From Clostridiales bacterium (lineage in GTDB: Bacteria > Bacillota > Dethiobacteria > Dethiobacterales > Dethiobacteraceae), in NCBI GenBank assembly GCA_018335855.1, contig JAGXRM010000008.1, forward strand, positions 1 to 64,000: a DNA stretch of 64,000 nt, given 5' to 3'. Under the pieces are notes generated by a model. It saw nothing but the letters and a program-made list of their open reading frames with translations, had not been told where the DNA came from and did not search any database. Within the stretch, counting starts at the first letter, position 1, and each line of letters starts with the position of its first letter. The position numbers and the translations under genes are program-made. Positions 48,916 through 58,154 of the stretch are shown here, one piece after another.

Positions 48916-51264
48916 ATGCTGACAGCGCTGCCCTTGGTAAGTGCCGCCTTTATAGCCGGAATTGCTCTGGCTCGGGTAACAGCACTTTCTTTGCCGTGGC
49001 AGTTGCTCCTCGCCGTATTGGCGGTCAGCGTCGCGCTTTTCCTGTTTGTTCGTAAACAGTCCGCCTTGATACCCATATTAATCGTCTTTATCATGCTTGG
49101 CATGTTTTCACTGCGTACGGCTGAGCGTTTTATTCATGCTCCGCTTGCGCCATATCTGGGGAAAGAAGTATCTGTCACAGGTCACGTCCATCAGGTAGAA
49201 TCGGTTACGGTGGAATCAGCATCATTTCTTTTCCGCGTAGAATCGGTTTCTGGCCCGGATTATGAGGGCAAGCCTTTGCATGCGCTACTGCGGATTTATC
49301 TTTGGCGGCCGCCTGCTGAGGTCTCTCTCCGTTACGGCCAGCGTCTCCAACTGAGCGGTTTATTGAGCGAACCATCCGGCCTGACTACTCCCGGCGGGTT
49401 TGACTATGCGTCCTATCTGGAAACCCAGGGTGTCGGCGCAGTCATGTCGCCGAGAGGTAGCGATAGTATCGTGTTGCCAGGCCATGGCGGTTCTAAACTG
49501 CTGCGTACCGCTGAGTTTGCCCGGATACATATCAGAAATGTCCTTGTCCGCCATCTTCCGGGGAGGGAAGCGTCACTGGCGGAAGGCTTATTATTGGGGA
49601 CATGGCAGCAGATGCCCGAAGAAACGGTTTCTGCATATCGGACACTGGGGATTGCCCATCTGCTTGCTGTTTCCGGCCTGCATGTGGGATTTATCTCGGC
49701 GTTTATCATGTTTATTGTACTCCGTCTTTTTCGGGGAAAGGAAACATCAGCCGGCCTGATGTTGGTCTTACTGTTTATCGGGGGGTATGTGATTTTAACA
49801 GGGGGAAGGCCCCCTGTGTGGCGGGCCGCACTGATGATGTGCATGGCTTTGGCCGCCCGTCGTCTGGGCCGGGAGACGGAAGGGTTGCAAGGGTTGGCTG
49901 TCGCTACCCTGCTACTTTTATTTGTCCGGCCACACTGGCTTTTCAGCCTGTCCTTTCAATTTTCCTTCATGGCAACTGCCGGGATTCTATTTCTTGCTCC
50001 CCGACTGCAGCCTTTATTTTCCCGGTTCCCGTTTTTGGCCGGGCCTCTGGCCGTTACACTGGCAGCTCAGTTTGCGGTTTTACCACTGCAGGTTACCCGC
50101 TTTTCCTCCATACCGCTCCTGGCGCTTCCCGTCAATCTGTTTTGTGTACCGTTGGTCGGTGTCAGTATGGTCTTGGGGATGGCAGGGATAATTGCCGGGT
50201 TTATTGCTGTACCACTGGCGGCGCCTTTTTATCTGGCAGCACTACCTTTGCTCACTGTTTTGGATATCGTTCCCCGTGTTACGGCCCAACTGCCTGTGGC
50301 CGCCATTACTGTTTTTACTGTCCATCCTTTGTTTTGGGCGTTGTATTTTTCACTGCCGGCATTCTTATTTCCTGAGGTAAGAAGAAGGATAACACCCCTG
50401 CGGTCAGCCATTGCCGTCTTACTTATTTTCAATATGTTAATCTGGTGGAATGTGCCAGGTACCGCTGGTGGGAGACTGCAGGTTACTTTTTTGGATGTAG
50501 GACAGGGTTTGTCTGTATTTATGCAAACACCGGAAGGTGTCTCCGTCTTGGTTGACGGGGGTAATGGGGGCTCGTTTAACATGGGAGAGCGGGTGGTAAT
50601 TCCCTTTTTGCGTCGGAACCGAACACAGTCCCTGGACGTTATGATCTTAACTCATCCCCATGAAGATCACTATGGCGGGCTGGCGGCTGTTGTTGACAGG
50701 ATGCCGGTAAAAACTTTTGTTAGCAGCGGAGAGACAGAAGACTCGGCTGCATTTACAATGCTGGCAGACGCTCTGCTTAGATCTTCCGTTCACACGACCG
50801 TAATCAAAGCTGGCGACAGAATCGTATTGGGGGATTCCGTCTTTATAGATGTGCTGTCACCACCGAAGCGCAAATTTCAGTACACTGTGGATGATGTGAA
50901 CAATAATTCGTTAGTACTGCATGTAACGTATAAGGATTTTACCATATTAATTACCGGAGATGCAGAAAGAGAAGCATTGACTTGGCTAGTAAAGGAGAAA
51001 CCGTCTATGTTGCAAAGCAGTCTTCTGCAAGTCCCTCATCATGGCAGTCGTAACGCTCTTTTTCCACAGTTTTTGGAGACCGCAGGCTTTAAGGCTGCTG
51101 TAATCCCGGTGGGAAAAAACAATTTCGGGCACCCCCATCAGGAGACACTGGATCTCCTAGCAAGGTATGGAGTTGCTGCATTCCGCACCGACGAGCACGG
51201 TTCTGTTACTGTCGTCAGTGACGGTCAAAGCATCCAAATAACCCCCTTTAAATTACAACCGTAA
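48916..51264 (+). CDS. comEC: DNA internalization competence protein ComEC/Rec2
   Basis: 782 residues from the ATG at 48916 (AAGGAG seven bases upstream). Order: an N-terminal OB-like DUF4131 region after two helices, the competence membrane domain (about 215-480, with LLAVSGLHVGFISAF and GGRPPVWRAALMM), then a metallo-beta-lactamase domain with TFLDVGQGLSVFMQTPEG, LVDGGNGGSFNMGE, LTHPHEDHYGG (H-x-H-x-D-H) and VPHHGSRNA. It forms the channel through which transforming DNA enters as a single strand. Together with comEA at 39 kb it shows that the uptake apparatus is retained. Confidence 0.96.
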   Translation: MLTALPLVSAAFIAGIALARVTALSLPWQLLLAVLAVSVALFLFVRKQSALIPILIVFIMLGMFSLRTAERFIHAPLAPYLGKEVSVTGHVHQVESVTVESASFLFRVESVSGPDYEGKPLHALLRIYLWRPPAEVSLRYGQRLQLSGLLSEPSGLTTPGGFDYASYLETQGVGAVMSPRGSDSIVLPGHGGSKLLRTAEFARIHIRNVLVRHLPGREASLAEGLLLGTWQQMPEETVSAYRTLGIAHLLAVSGLHVGFISAFIMFIVLRLFRGKETSAGLMLVLLFIGGYVILTGGRPPVWRAALMMCMALAARRLGRETEGLQGLAVATLLLLFVRPHWLFSLSFQFSFMATAGILFLAPRLQPLFSRFPFLAGPLAVTLAAQFAVLPLQVTRFSSIPLLALPVNLFCVPLVGVSMVLGMAGIIAGFIAVPLAAPFYLAALPLLTVLDIVPRVTAQLPVAAITVFTVHPLFWALYFSLPAFLFPEVRRRITPLRSAIAVLLIFNMLIWWNVPGTAGGRLQVTFLDVGQGLSVFMQTPEGVSVLVDGGNGGSFNMGERVVIPFLRRNRTQSLDVMILTHPHEDHYGGLAAVVDRMPVKTFVSSGETEDSAAFTMLADALLRSSVHTTVIKAGDRIVLGDSVFIDVLSPPKRKFQYTVDDVNNNSLVLHVTYKDFTILITGDAEREALTWLVKEKPSMLQSSLLQVPHHGSRNALFPQFLETAGFKAAVIPVGKNNFGHPHQETLDLLARYGVAAFRTDEHGSVTVVSDGQSIQITPFKLQP

Positions 51265-51343
51265 AGCGTTTTCTTCTTTCTTCAAACATGTTTCATATAT
51301 TCACCTTGTCTGGATATAATAAGGAAATAACTATCCAGCTTAG

Positions 51344-52618
51344 GTGGTGAACTGTTTGCGTGTACTTATGTTTTCCTGGGAATTTCCTCCCCGGGTTGTC
51401 GGCGGTCTGGCCCGGCATGTCCATGATTTGACGGTGGCATTGGCTGACGGCGGTATAGAGGTGGATGTGGTCACCGTTGATGAGGATGGGGCTGCTCCTC
51501 CCTTTGAGACAATGCAGGGGGTGAATATTTACCGGGTTAAACCGTACCATCTTGTTCCCCGTGATTTTATTTCCGGCATTTTACAGTTAAATGTGGTCAT
51601 GCTGGAACAAGCGTTATCTCTCCTCCAGCAAGGTGAGACTTATGATTTAGTCCACGGTCATGACTGGCTGGTGGCTTACGCTGCCCGGGCGGTTAAACAT
51701 GCGGTGAAACTGCCGCTGGTGGCTACCATTCACGCTACGGAGTACGGGAGGAACCGTGGGTTGCATACCGACGAGCAGCGTTACATTAGTGATGTGGAGT
51801 GGTGGTTGACGTACGAAGCGTGGAAAGTCATCTGCTGCAGCAATTATATGCAGCATGAACTGCAACGTGTTTTCCAGCTCCCCCAGGACAAAATAGAGGT
51901 GGTTGCCAACGGGGTGGATCCACGGCAGTTTCGCGCCGGAAGAAACGATACAGGGATTCGCAGTCGCTATGCCGCCGGAGGCGAGAAGATTGTTTTTTTT
52001 GTAGGCCGAATTGTTCAGGAAAAAGGAATCCACGTTCTTCTGGATGCCGTACCGCGTATCCTGGCAGCTGAGCCGAAAACAAAATTTATCATCGCAGGTA
52101 AAGGCCCGGTTTTGGACGCGCTCCGCGGACAGGCACGTAATCTCGGCATTGAACAACATGTGGTATTTACCGGCTACATCGACGACGTCACCCGAAACGC
52201 TTTATATCAGGCGTCGTCAGTGGCCGTTTTCCCCAGTCTTTATGAGCCGTTTGGTATTGTAGCGCTAGAAGCGATGGCAGCTAATGTTCCTGTGGTCGTA
52301 GCGGATAACGGCGGCTTATCGGAAATTGTAGAGCATGGTGTGGACGGGTTAAAATGCTACACCGGGAATGCTGTGTCTTTAGCTGACCAGGTTGTTACAA
52401 TTTTACAGAATGACCGTTTTGGCTACCGGTTAGCTGACAGGGCTTCCCGTAAGATACAAACTCTTTATTCCTGGCAGGAAATTGCCAGACAAACACGGAA
52501 CATTTACCGGAATGTGTTAACAGAGTATAATGAAAGCAGTTGGTCTGCTGAGGAGACGGAGCTGTACTTGCCAACCAACCAGGTGCCAATCTTTCAGGAA
52601 CCAGCAAGACCAAACTAG
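51344..52618 (+). CDS. GT4/GT5-type glycosyltransferase (glycogen synthase-like)
   Basis: 424 residues. The N-terminus RVLMFSWEFPPRVVGGLARHVHDL has the glycine-rich acceptor loop of starch/glycogen-synthase-like GT-B enzymes. The C-terminal domain has FVGRIVQEKGIHVLLDA and the E-x7-E region PSLYEPFGIVALEAMAANVPVVVADNGG. The frame opens with GTG at 51344, but TTG at 51356 has the better spacing to TAGGTGG. A TATAAT lies at 51315. It is followed after 28 bp by the nucleotidyltransferase/phosphomannomutase fusion and sits near three GH57 genes, so alpha-glucan (glycogen or trehalose-like) synthesis is the likely setting. The sugar donor is not certain. Confidence 0.88.
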   Translation: MVNCLRVLMFSWEFPPRVVGGLARHVHDLTVALADGGIEVDVVTVDEDGAAPPFETMQGVNIYRVKPYHLVPRDFISGILQLNVVMLEQALSLLQQGETYDLVHGHDWLVAYAARAVKHAVKLPLVATIHATEYGRNRGLHTDEQRYISDVEWWLTYEAWKVICCSNYMQHELQRVFQLPQDKIEVVANGVDPRQFRAGRNDTGIRSRYAAGGEKIVFFVGRIVQEKGIHVLLDAVPRILAAEPKTKFIIAGKGPVLDALRGQARNLGIEQHVVFTGYIDDVTRNALYQASSVAVFPSLYEPFGIVALEAMAANVPVVVADNGGLSEIVEHGVDGLKCYTGNAVSLADQVVTILQNDRFGYRLADRASRKIQTLYSWQEIARQTRNIYRNVLTEYNESSWSAEETELYLPTNQVPIFQEPARPN

Positions 52619-52646
52619 CGTCTTTTTTGGTAAGGAGGAAAAAGTT

Positions 52647-55121
52647 ATGAAAGTAATTATCATGGCCGGCGGCGAGGGTTCCCGGCTGCGGCCGTTAACC
52701 TGTGACCGGCCAAAACCAATGGTGCCCATCATGAACCGGCCGATGATGGAACATATCGTGGCTCTTCTCAAGCGTTTTGATTTCACGAATATTGGAGTGA
52801 CGCTACAGTATTTGCCGGAACAGATAAAAAACTATTTTGACGATGGTCGTGAATTTGGTGTCAGTATGCAGTATTTCGTGGAAGACAGTCCGCTGGGTAC
52901 GGCGGGTAGTGTGAAGAATTCCGGTGATTTTCTGGATGAAACGTTTTTAGTTATTAGCGGTGATGCGTTAACCGATTTTGACTTGAAGAAGGCTATGGAC
53001 TTCCATCGTGAGAAAGGCGGCGTTGCTACCCTGGTTCTGACTTCTGTGGAAACACCGCTGGATTACGGAGTGGTCATTGCCGGGAAAGACGGCCGCATAA
53101 CTCAGTTTCTGGAAAAGCCCAGTTGGGGAGAAGTTTTTAGTGACACAGTGAATACCGGTATTTATATCCTGGAGCCTGAAGTGCTTGATCATTTCGAGCC
53201 GGGGGTTAAGTTTGACTTTGCCCAAGACCTTTTCCCGCTGTTAATGAAAAAGGGGTATGATTTATTCGGATATGTCGCCGAAGGATACTGGTGCGATATC
53301 GGGAATATCCAACAGTATCACCAGGCACACCTGGATATTCTTCAGGGTTTGGTTAAAACGCAATTTACCGAACGGGAACTCTCTCCCGGAGTATTCACTG
53401 GTGAGGATGTAATAATTGAGCAGGGTGCAATCATTAATGCTCCTGTCTTAATAGGCAGCGGCGCCAGGATTGGTAAAGGTGCCCGGGTTGAAGACCATAC
53501 GGTCATCGGACCCAATACCCAGGTGGACGCGTATGCTTCCGTGAAGCGTGGTCTGACATGGCGGAATACATATATTGGCCGCCGCACCGAGATACGGGGA
53601 GCCATTCTTTGCAACAGAGTGCAGGTACAACAGGGCTCATCTGTCTTTGAAGGGGCGGTTATCGGAGATGATACCGTTATTGAAGAAAATTCAACCGTAA
53701 AACCTAATGTTAAAATTTGGCCCTTTAAACGGGTTGAAAGCGGCAGTGTCGTTTCTGAAAGCCTGATTTGGGGAACGAAACCGGCCAAGAATCTCTTTGG
53801 TTTTGACGGCATCAGTGGCGTGGTAAACCTGGAAGTAACACCGGAAATGCTGGCTAAGCTGAGTGTGGCCTACGGTTCCCTTCTTGGCGAGGGTAGCCAG
53901 GTAGCTGTCAGCAGTGATGACTGGAAGGCTTCCCGGATGCTGAAAGATGCGGCAATTGCCGGGTTGCTTTCCGCGGGAATCAGAGTCTATGACTTAGGCG
54001 TTACTGTAACTCCAATTACCAGGGAGGCGGTTAAACAACTGGATGTTAAGGGAGGAATCCACATCCAGTTGTCCCGGGAGACCAATACCAACACAAAGAT
54101 CAAGTTCTTTGATGCCAATGGCCTGGATTTGGCCAAAGGCTGGGAGCGTAAAGTTGAACAGACCTATTACCGGGAAGACTTTAAGCGAATCCAGGGAATA
54201 GATGTGGGTGAGACGGTAAAACTCACAAACTACACGGAATATTACCTGGAAAACTTGCTGCGTACCGTCGGTTTACAGATATTTAAAGACACCCGCAAGC
54301 GGGTGCTGCTGGCCTATCCCACACCGTGGCTATATTCTTTGCTGGTTCCCCTGCTGCAACAACTCAACTGCGAAGTATATACAGTGTCCGCTCCGGCCGG
54401 AGAGCCGTTAACGCTAACAAGACTTGAAGAGCATTTTGCAGAAGTGGCAGGTACTGTCCGTGATCTTCATCTCGACTTCGGTGTCGTGATGGATCCTAAC
54501 GCAGAGAATATGGTGTTCTTTGACGAGCAGGGCCGGAAGATTGCCGATGACTTATTCCTGGCGTTAGCATCCCTGCTGGTTTTCCGTTCCACGGCCGGTA
54601 GTACGGTAGCCGTTCCCGTTACCGCACCTGATGTTATTGAGAAGCTTGCTGGCCAACACCAGGGTCGGGTTATTCGCACAAAGACGGCGCCCCGTTCATT
54701 AATGGAAGCTTTGTCTGCCGAAGGGATGCAGGGCAGCAGGTTTAATCCCTTTACCCTGTCATTCGATGCCATTGCGTCGCTGGTAAAAATTCTGGAGTTT
54801 CTCGTTACCGAGGACACAACCCTTGCCGCTTTGATTGACAGCATTCCACCGTTTCACCTGCATCAGCAGGATGTGGCCTGCTCCTGGGCGAGTAAAGGGG
54901 CAGTGATGCGCCGCTTAATTGAAGAGACCCAGGGTGGTGACGTAGAACTGCTGGACGGCGTAAAAGTTAAGCATCCCCAAGGCTGGGCCCTTGTCTTGCC
55001 AGATTCAGAAAAACCAGTCTACCGTATCTACAGCGAGGGCTTTTCAGCAGAAATGGCCGAAGAACTGACCGAAATGTATGTAAAAAAGATTCAACAATTC
55101 AGAGACGAAACAGAAAAATAA
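52647..55121 (+). CDS. Nucleotidyltransferase/phosphomannomutase fusion protein
   Basis: 824 residues from the ATG at 52647 (AAGGAGG upstream; the frame extends 39 codons 5' into the preceding gene). N-terminal NTP-transferase domain: IIMAGGEGSRLRPLTC (about 4-19), SGDALTDFD, and GYWCDIGN. Left-handed beta-helix hexapeptides follow (about 250-360). The C-terminal phosphohexomutase domain (about 390-820) is degenerate: where active enzymes have TASHNP there is QLSRET, and the metal loop DGDADR is replaced by MDPNAEN. The fused family is usually called mannose-1-phosphate guanylyltransferase/phosphomannomutase, but mutase activity looks doubtful here. Its operon partner is the glycosyltransferase upstream. 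Confidence 0.88.
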   Translation: MKVIIMAGGEGSRLRPLTCDRPKPMVPIMNRPMMEHIVALLKRFDFTNIGVTLQYLPEQIKNYFDDGREFGVSMQYFVEDSPLGTAGSVKNSGDFLDETFLVISGDALTDFDLKKAMDFHREKGGVATLVLTSVETPLDYGVVIAGKDGRITQFLEKPSWGEVFSDTVNTGIYILEPEVLDHFEPGVKFDFAQDLFPLLMKKGYDLFGYVAEGYWCDIGNIQQYHQAHLDILQGLVKTQFTERELSPGVFTGEDVIIEQGAIINAPVLIGSGARIGKGARVEDHTVIGPNTQVDAYASVKRGLTWRNTYIGRRTEIRGAILCNRVQVQQGSSVFEGAVIGDDTVIEENSTVKPNVKIWPFKRVESGSVVSESLIWGTKPAKNLFGFDGISGVVNLEVTPEMLAKLSVAYGSLLGEGSQVAVSSDDWKASRMLKDAAIAGLLSAGIRVYDLGVTVTPITREAVKQLDVKGGIHIQLSRETNTNTKIKFFDANGLDLAKGWERKVEQTYYREDFKRIQGIDVGETVKLTNYTEYYLENLLRTVGLQIFKDTRKRVLLAYPTPWLYSLLVPLLQQLNCEVYTVSAPAGEPLTLTRLEEHFAEVAGTVRDLHLDFGVVMDPNAENMVFFDEQGRKIADDLFLALASLLVFRSTAGSTVAVPVTAPDVIEKLAGQHQGRVIRTKTAPRSLMEALSAEGMQGSRFNPFTLSFDAIASLVKILEFLVTEDTTLAALIDSIPPFHLHQQDVACSWASKGAVMRRLIEETQGGDVELLDGVKVKHPQGWALVLPDSEKPVYRIYSEGFSAEMAEELTEMYVKKIQQFRDETEK

Positions 55122-55124
55122 GCA

Positions 55125-55147
55125 AAGACCCGGCGCTGCCGGGTCTT
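55125..55147 (+). terminator. Terminator after the fusion-protein gene
   Basis: A perfect ten-pair stem (55125-55134 with 55138-55147, loop GCT) followed by a weak T-rich tail, immediately behind the stop codon. Confidence 0.75.
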
Positions 55148-55202
55148 CTGTATATTTCTCTGTAAATGGGTAAATAATAAAATTTATCTTATTTTTATAG
55201 GG

Positions 55203-55667
55203 GTGAGCCAGTTGGATAGAGCCGTTATCGGGGGAGCAGCCGGAGCTATAGCCGGCATCGTAATAGGTATCATTTCGCATGTTCTTTACTTATTTAACTT
55301 TTTCAATTTATGCCTGATTGCCATCGGAGGCGGGTTACACCGGAGAGGGATGTTAGCCAGAACTGACGGCTTTATGTGGCACGTGTTGGGTTGGACTGGC
55401 CATTTTACCATAAGTCTTATCTTAGGAATTGTCCTCATATATATTCTGCATTATACAGGAAAAGAGTTTGCGCTTCTTAAAGGTGCTGTATTTGGCATGA
55501 TCGTCTGGTATATTAATATCGCAATTATATCACCGTTAGTCGGTTACATACCCCCATCTCCCGATGCAGCCAATTTAATGTTATTGCTCTCTTACCATAT
55601 TCTATATGGGCTGATTGCAGCATGGTTGATTATCAAAATAGTAAATCGAAAACAGCTGGAGATCTAA
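55203..55667 (+). CDS. Four-helix membrane protein, paralogue of the gene at 16808
   Basis: 154 residues from the GTG at 55203; TTG at 55212 would fit AGGGGTG better. Four hydrophobic segments: an N-terminal Gly/Ala-rich one (VIGGAAGAIAGIVIGIISHVLYLF) and three more. The motif LHYTGKEFALLKGAVFGMIVWY in the middle is shared with the protein at 16808-17269. YqhR-like spore membrane proteins have a similar layout, but I would not name it. It has its own strong terminator and sits between unrelated carbohydrate genes. Confidence 0.65.
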   Translation: MSQLDRAVIGGAAGAIAGIVIGIISHVLYLFNFFNLCLIAIGGGLHRRGMLARTDGFMWHVLGWTGHFTISLILGIVLIYILHYTGKEFALLKGAVFGMIVWYINIAIISPLVGYIPPSPDAANLMLLLSYHILYGLIAAWLIIKIVNRKQLEI

Positions 55668-55689
55668 AAGTGTGTCAGGGGGACCAGTT

Positions 55690-55727
55690 GAAAAAGACGC
55701 TTCATCTGAATACGAAGCGTCTTTTTC
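55690..55727. terminator. Bidirectional terminator
   Basis: A perfect 14-bp stem (55690-55703 with 55714-55727) with A-run and T-run ends, between the convergent membrane-protein and GH57 genes. Confidence 0.88.
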
Positions 55728-55741
55728 GTGTGCCTATTTGG

Positions 55742-57370
55742 TCAAATGGTTAAACATGCCCCCGCTTGTTTAAGCTGTATTTTTTCTGCCGGAGCAAAGA
55801 TGCGGTAGTCCAGATTGGGGAATAGGTTGTCTTTGTCCTGCAGGGCTTGTAGCCATGATTCATCGACTGTGTTGTTGTAAATCTGGTCATGCAGACGTAT
55901 GAAGCGTACGAGGTGGTCTTCTATTCTTTGTCGCGCGTAACGATCCATGGTGCCGCTGGTGATAATGAAGGGCCAGTCACTGGCTTGGGCCAGGAGTAAC
56001 TCCCGCCCCAGTTGAGTCAGTGCTGCTTTTTGTTTGCCTGCGGCGTTAGGGAAGTCACTAACCGCACGAATCATACGCTCGGCCGCGGTGTGCAGGTGGC
56101 GGTAAAGCCAATCATTTTTGTCATTGAGCCAGACCTCATGGTAGCCCTTGTTGCCCCAGCTGGATGAGCTGGGCTCGGCTTCTTGCAGGGGGAGGCCAAG
56201 TTTTAAGTATTCGCCGGGTGTAATTGGCTGGAAGGTTTCTTGGTCGTAGGCAGCTTTGCGGAAAAAGTCTTCAAGCCATGCCGGGCCTTCATACCACCAA
56301 TGGCCGAATAACTCGGCATCATACGGCGCCACAACAATGGGAGGTCTGTCAATTTGCCCGGCAAGGTATTCTATCTGTTTTTCCCTGTTAAACATAAAGT
56401 TTCCGGCGTGTTCGGTGATTCGACTCCGGGCGGTATCAAGGTTATAAGGTTCCTTATGGTTTGTTTTTCCCGTGATTCGGTGATACTTAAAACCGGTATG
56501 AACCCGAATCCCGTCAGGGTGGATATATGATCCGATGTAATCGAGGGGAAGGTCGAATCCAATATCCCGGTAAAAGTCGCGATAGTCGAAATCTCCGGGA
56601 TATCCTTCAGTTTTACTCCATACTTGTTTGCTTGACTCTTCGTCCCGGCCGAATGCCGCCACCCCGGCTGGCGTAAGAAGCGGGCTCGCCACACCAAAGA
56701 CGGGACGGGGTTTGGCAAACAGAATCCCGTGAGTATCAAGAAAGAAATAATGAATACCCAGTTCTTTAAGAATGCTGTCAACACCGTATTCATACGCGCA
56801 TTCTGGCAACCAGATCCCGGCCGGTGGTTTCCCGAACAAGGTTGTATGTTGTTCAACGGCAAGTGAAAGCTGGGCGTAGACCGCTTCCGGCTGCGTGTTA
56901 AGCAAAGGAAGGTAACCGTGCGTGGCAGCGCAGGTAATCAGTTCCACGCAACTGGTCTCGGCAATGCGTCGGAATGCACTTGTTAAGTTCCCTTGATATT
57001 TATTAAAAAAATTGTGATACGCGTTTTGGAAACGGTTTCGGTAGTCCTGGGCCAGAGGTGCAAAAGCAGGGTCGCCAGCCGTTCGGGCTACTTCCTTGTC
57101 TGCCAGATCCAGAAGCCTTTCCAGGTAAACTCGATATTTTTCTTTCAGATACTCATCCTGCCACATCGCCACTAATGTGGGCGAGAGTGAAACCGTTAAA
57201 CGATAGGGAACTTTGTCGCGGTGCAGATTCTCCATGGCAGTCAGCAGGGGTAGATATGTTTCGGTCAGTGCTTCAAAATACCATTTTTCTTCCAGAGAGT
57301 ACGTATATTCCGGATGCCTGACATAAGGCAGGTGCGCATGCAGTATCAGGGACAGATAGCCTTTGGTCAC
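55742..57370 (-). CDS. GH57 1,4-alpha-glucan branching-type enzyme
   Basis: 542 residues. GH57 motifs in order: LILHAHLPYVRHP at the N-terminus, IWLPECAYEYGVD with the nucleophile Glu, and PYDAELFGHWWYEGP with the acid Asp. The C-terminal helical DUF1957 domain includes WSKTEGYPGDFDYRDFYRDIGFD and the SSSSWGNKGYHEVWLND loop, as in the Thermus/Thermococcus branching enzymes. It makes alpha-1,6 branches in alpha-glucan. Start GTG at 57370 overlaps the stop of the DUF4912 gene, so the two are coupled. The neighbouring GT and GH57 genes point to glycogen metabolism. Confidence 0.92.
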   Translation of the reverse strand: MTKGYLSLILHAHLPYVRHPEYTYSLEEKWYFEALTETYLPLLTAMENLHRDKVPYRLTVSLSPTLVAMWQDEYLKEKYRVYLERLLDLADKEVARTAGDPAFAPLAQDYRNRFQNAYHNFFNKYQGNLTSAFRRIAETSCVELITCAATHGYLPLLNTQPEAVYAQLSLAVEQHTTLFGKPPAGIWLPECAYEYGVDSILKELGIHYFFLDTHGILFAKPRPVFGVASPLLTPAGVAAFGRDEESSKQVWSKTEGYPGDFDYRDFYRDIGFDLPLDYIGSYIHPDGIRVHTGFKYHRITGKTNHKEPYNLDTARSRITEHAGNFMFNREKQIEYLAGQIDRPPIVVAPYDAELFGHWWYEGPAWLEDFFRKAAYDQETFQPITPGEYLKLGLPLQEAEPSSSSWGNKGYHEVWLNDKNDWLYRHLHTAAERMIRAVSDFPNAAGKQKAALTQLGRELLLAQASDWPFIITSGTMDRYARQRIEDHLVRFIRLHDQIYNNTVDESWLQALQDKDNLFPNLDYRIFAPAEKIQLKQAGACLTI

Positions 57371-57876
57371 TTTTTACCTCCTTCTGTAGGTTCACTATTT
57401 TCGTTATTAAAGAGTTCATACGAAGACAACCCGCCAATTTGGCGATAGTATCGCTGTTGCCAAAAGGGAAACATTTTCCAGCGGGGGTCCAGGGTGGAAG
57501 ACAGGCTGTCCCTGGGTGTACGGACGGTATTGGATGAGACTACAGAGATAAAACGGTGATCCGGAAGGATGTGTACCAGTTCAGCCTGGTATGTACAATC
57601 TGCTTTCTCAACATTTAGGTGACAATGGTTTGCGTCCGCGGCAAAGTCAATGTCTTTCTCACTCTTAAAATCCAGATTAGAAATACGTAACACAGTCCGG
57701 CCCGCAGGCCAGGCGGTTTGATACTGTGCAGCCAGATTCTCTATAAGGCCCGGTGTCACTTCCCAGTAAGCAAACAGCCAGTGCGGGTCTCTCGGCAACA
57801 GGACCAGGCGGTCGACGCCGTATGCTTCGGGCAGTGTCCAGCCAGCATTTAGTTCGTGGCGGTCCGGTACGTGCAT
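57367..57876 (-). CDS. DUF4912 protein
   Basis: 169 residues. The start of the domain reads LPEAYGVDRLVLLPRDPHWLFAYWEVTPG (about 14-42), the diagnostic block of DUF4912, followed by strands (TVLRISNLDF, HCHLNVEKADCTYQAELVHIL) that suggest an Ig/CBM48-like sheet. DUF4912 genes very often precede a GH57 branching enzyme, as here. A role in binding or guiding glucan is inferred from context only. The start is ATG with AAGGAGGG. It is the first gene of the leftward pair, divergent from the next GH57 operon across 278 bp. Confidence 0.88.
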   Translation of the reverse strand: MHVPDRHELNAGWTLPEAYGVDRLVLLPRDPHWLFAYWEVTPGLIENLAAQYQTAWPAGRTVLRISNLDFKSEKDIDFAADANHCHLNVEKADCTYQAELVHILPDHRFISVVSSNTVRTPRDSLSSTLDPRWKMFPFWQQRYYRQIGGLSSYELFNNENSEPTEGGKK

Positions 57877-58000
57877 AATACCCTCCTTGTGTTGAATGTT
57901 TTAGGACAACTTATAGTATTAACGAAAATGGAATGACTTATTTATACGAGGCTCGATAATATGCAAAGATTGAATAAAATCGGTGTGTAAAAGGTAAGCT

Positions 58001-58117
58001 ATGCGTGCATCTGTTGAACTTGTGCAGAATATGTTGAAGTATGAAGATATTGATTTAAAAAACGTCTTACCAAGAAGTATTTTTCCAATGCACCTCATTT
58101 ATACTTTAGGAAATTAA
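58001..58117 (+). CDS. Possible 38-residue small protein
   Basis: ATG at 58001 preceded by AAAGGTAAGCT, stop at 58115-58117. The product starts MRASVELVQNMLKYEDID and ends IFPMHLIYTLGN. It lies in the 278-bp gap between divergent GH57 units. It could be a chance frame; only the ribosome site supports it. Confidence 0.25.
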   Translation: MRASVELVQNMLKYEDIDLKNVLPRSIFPMHLIYTLGN

Positions 58118-58154
58118 ATCATAAGATTGTTTTTATATGGCAGAGGAGGAAATT

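Noticed and set aside
49602-50375. Long plus-strand frame of 257 codons inside comEC
   Set aside because: It is a shadow frame; the comEC reading has full family motifs across the same bases.
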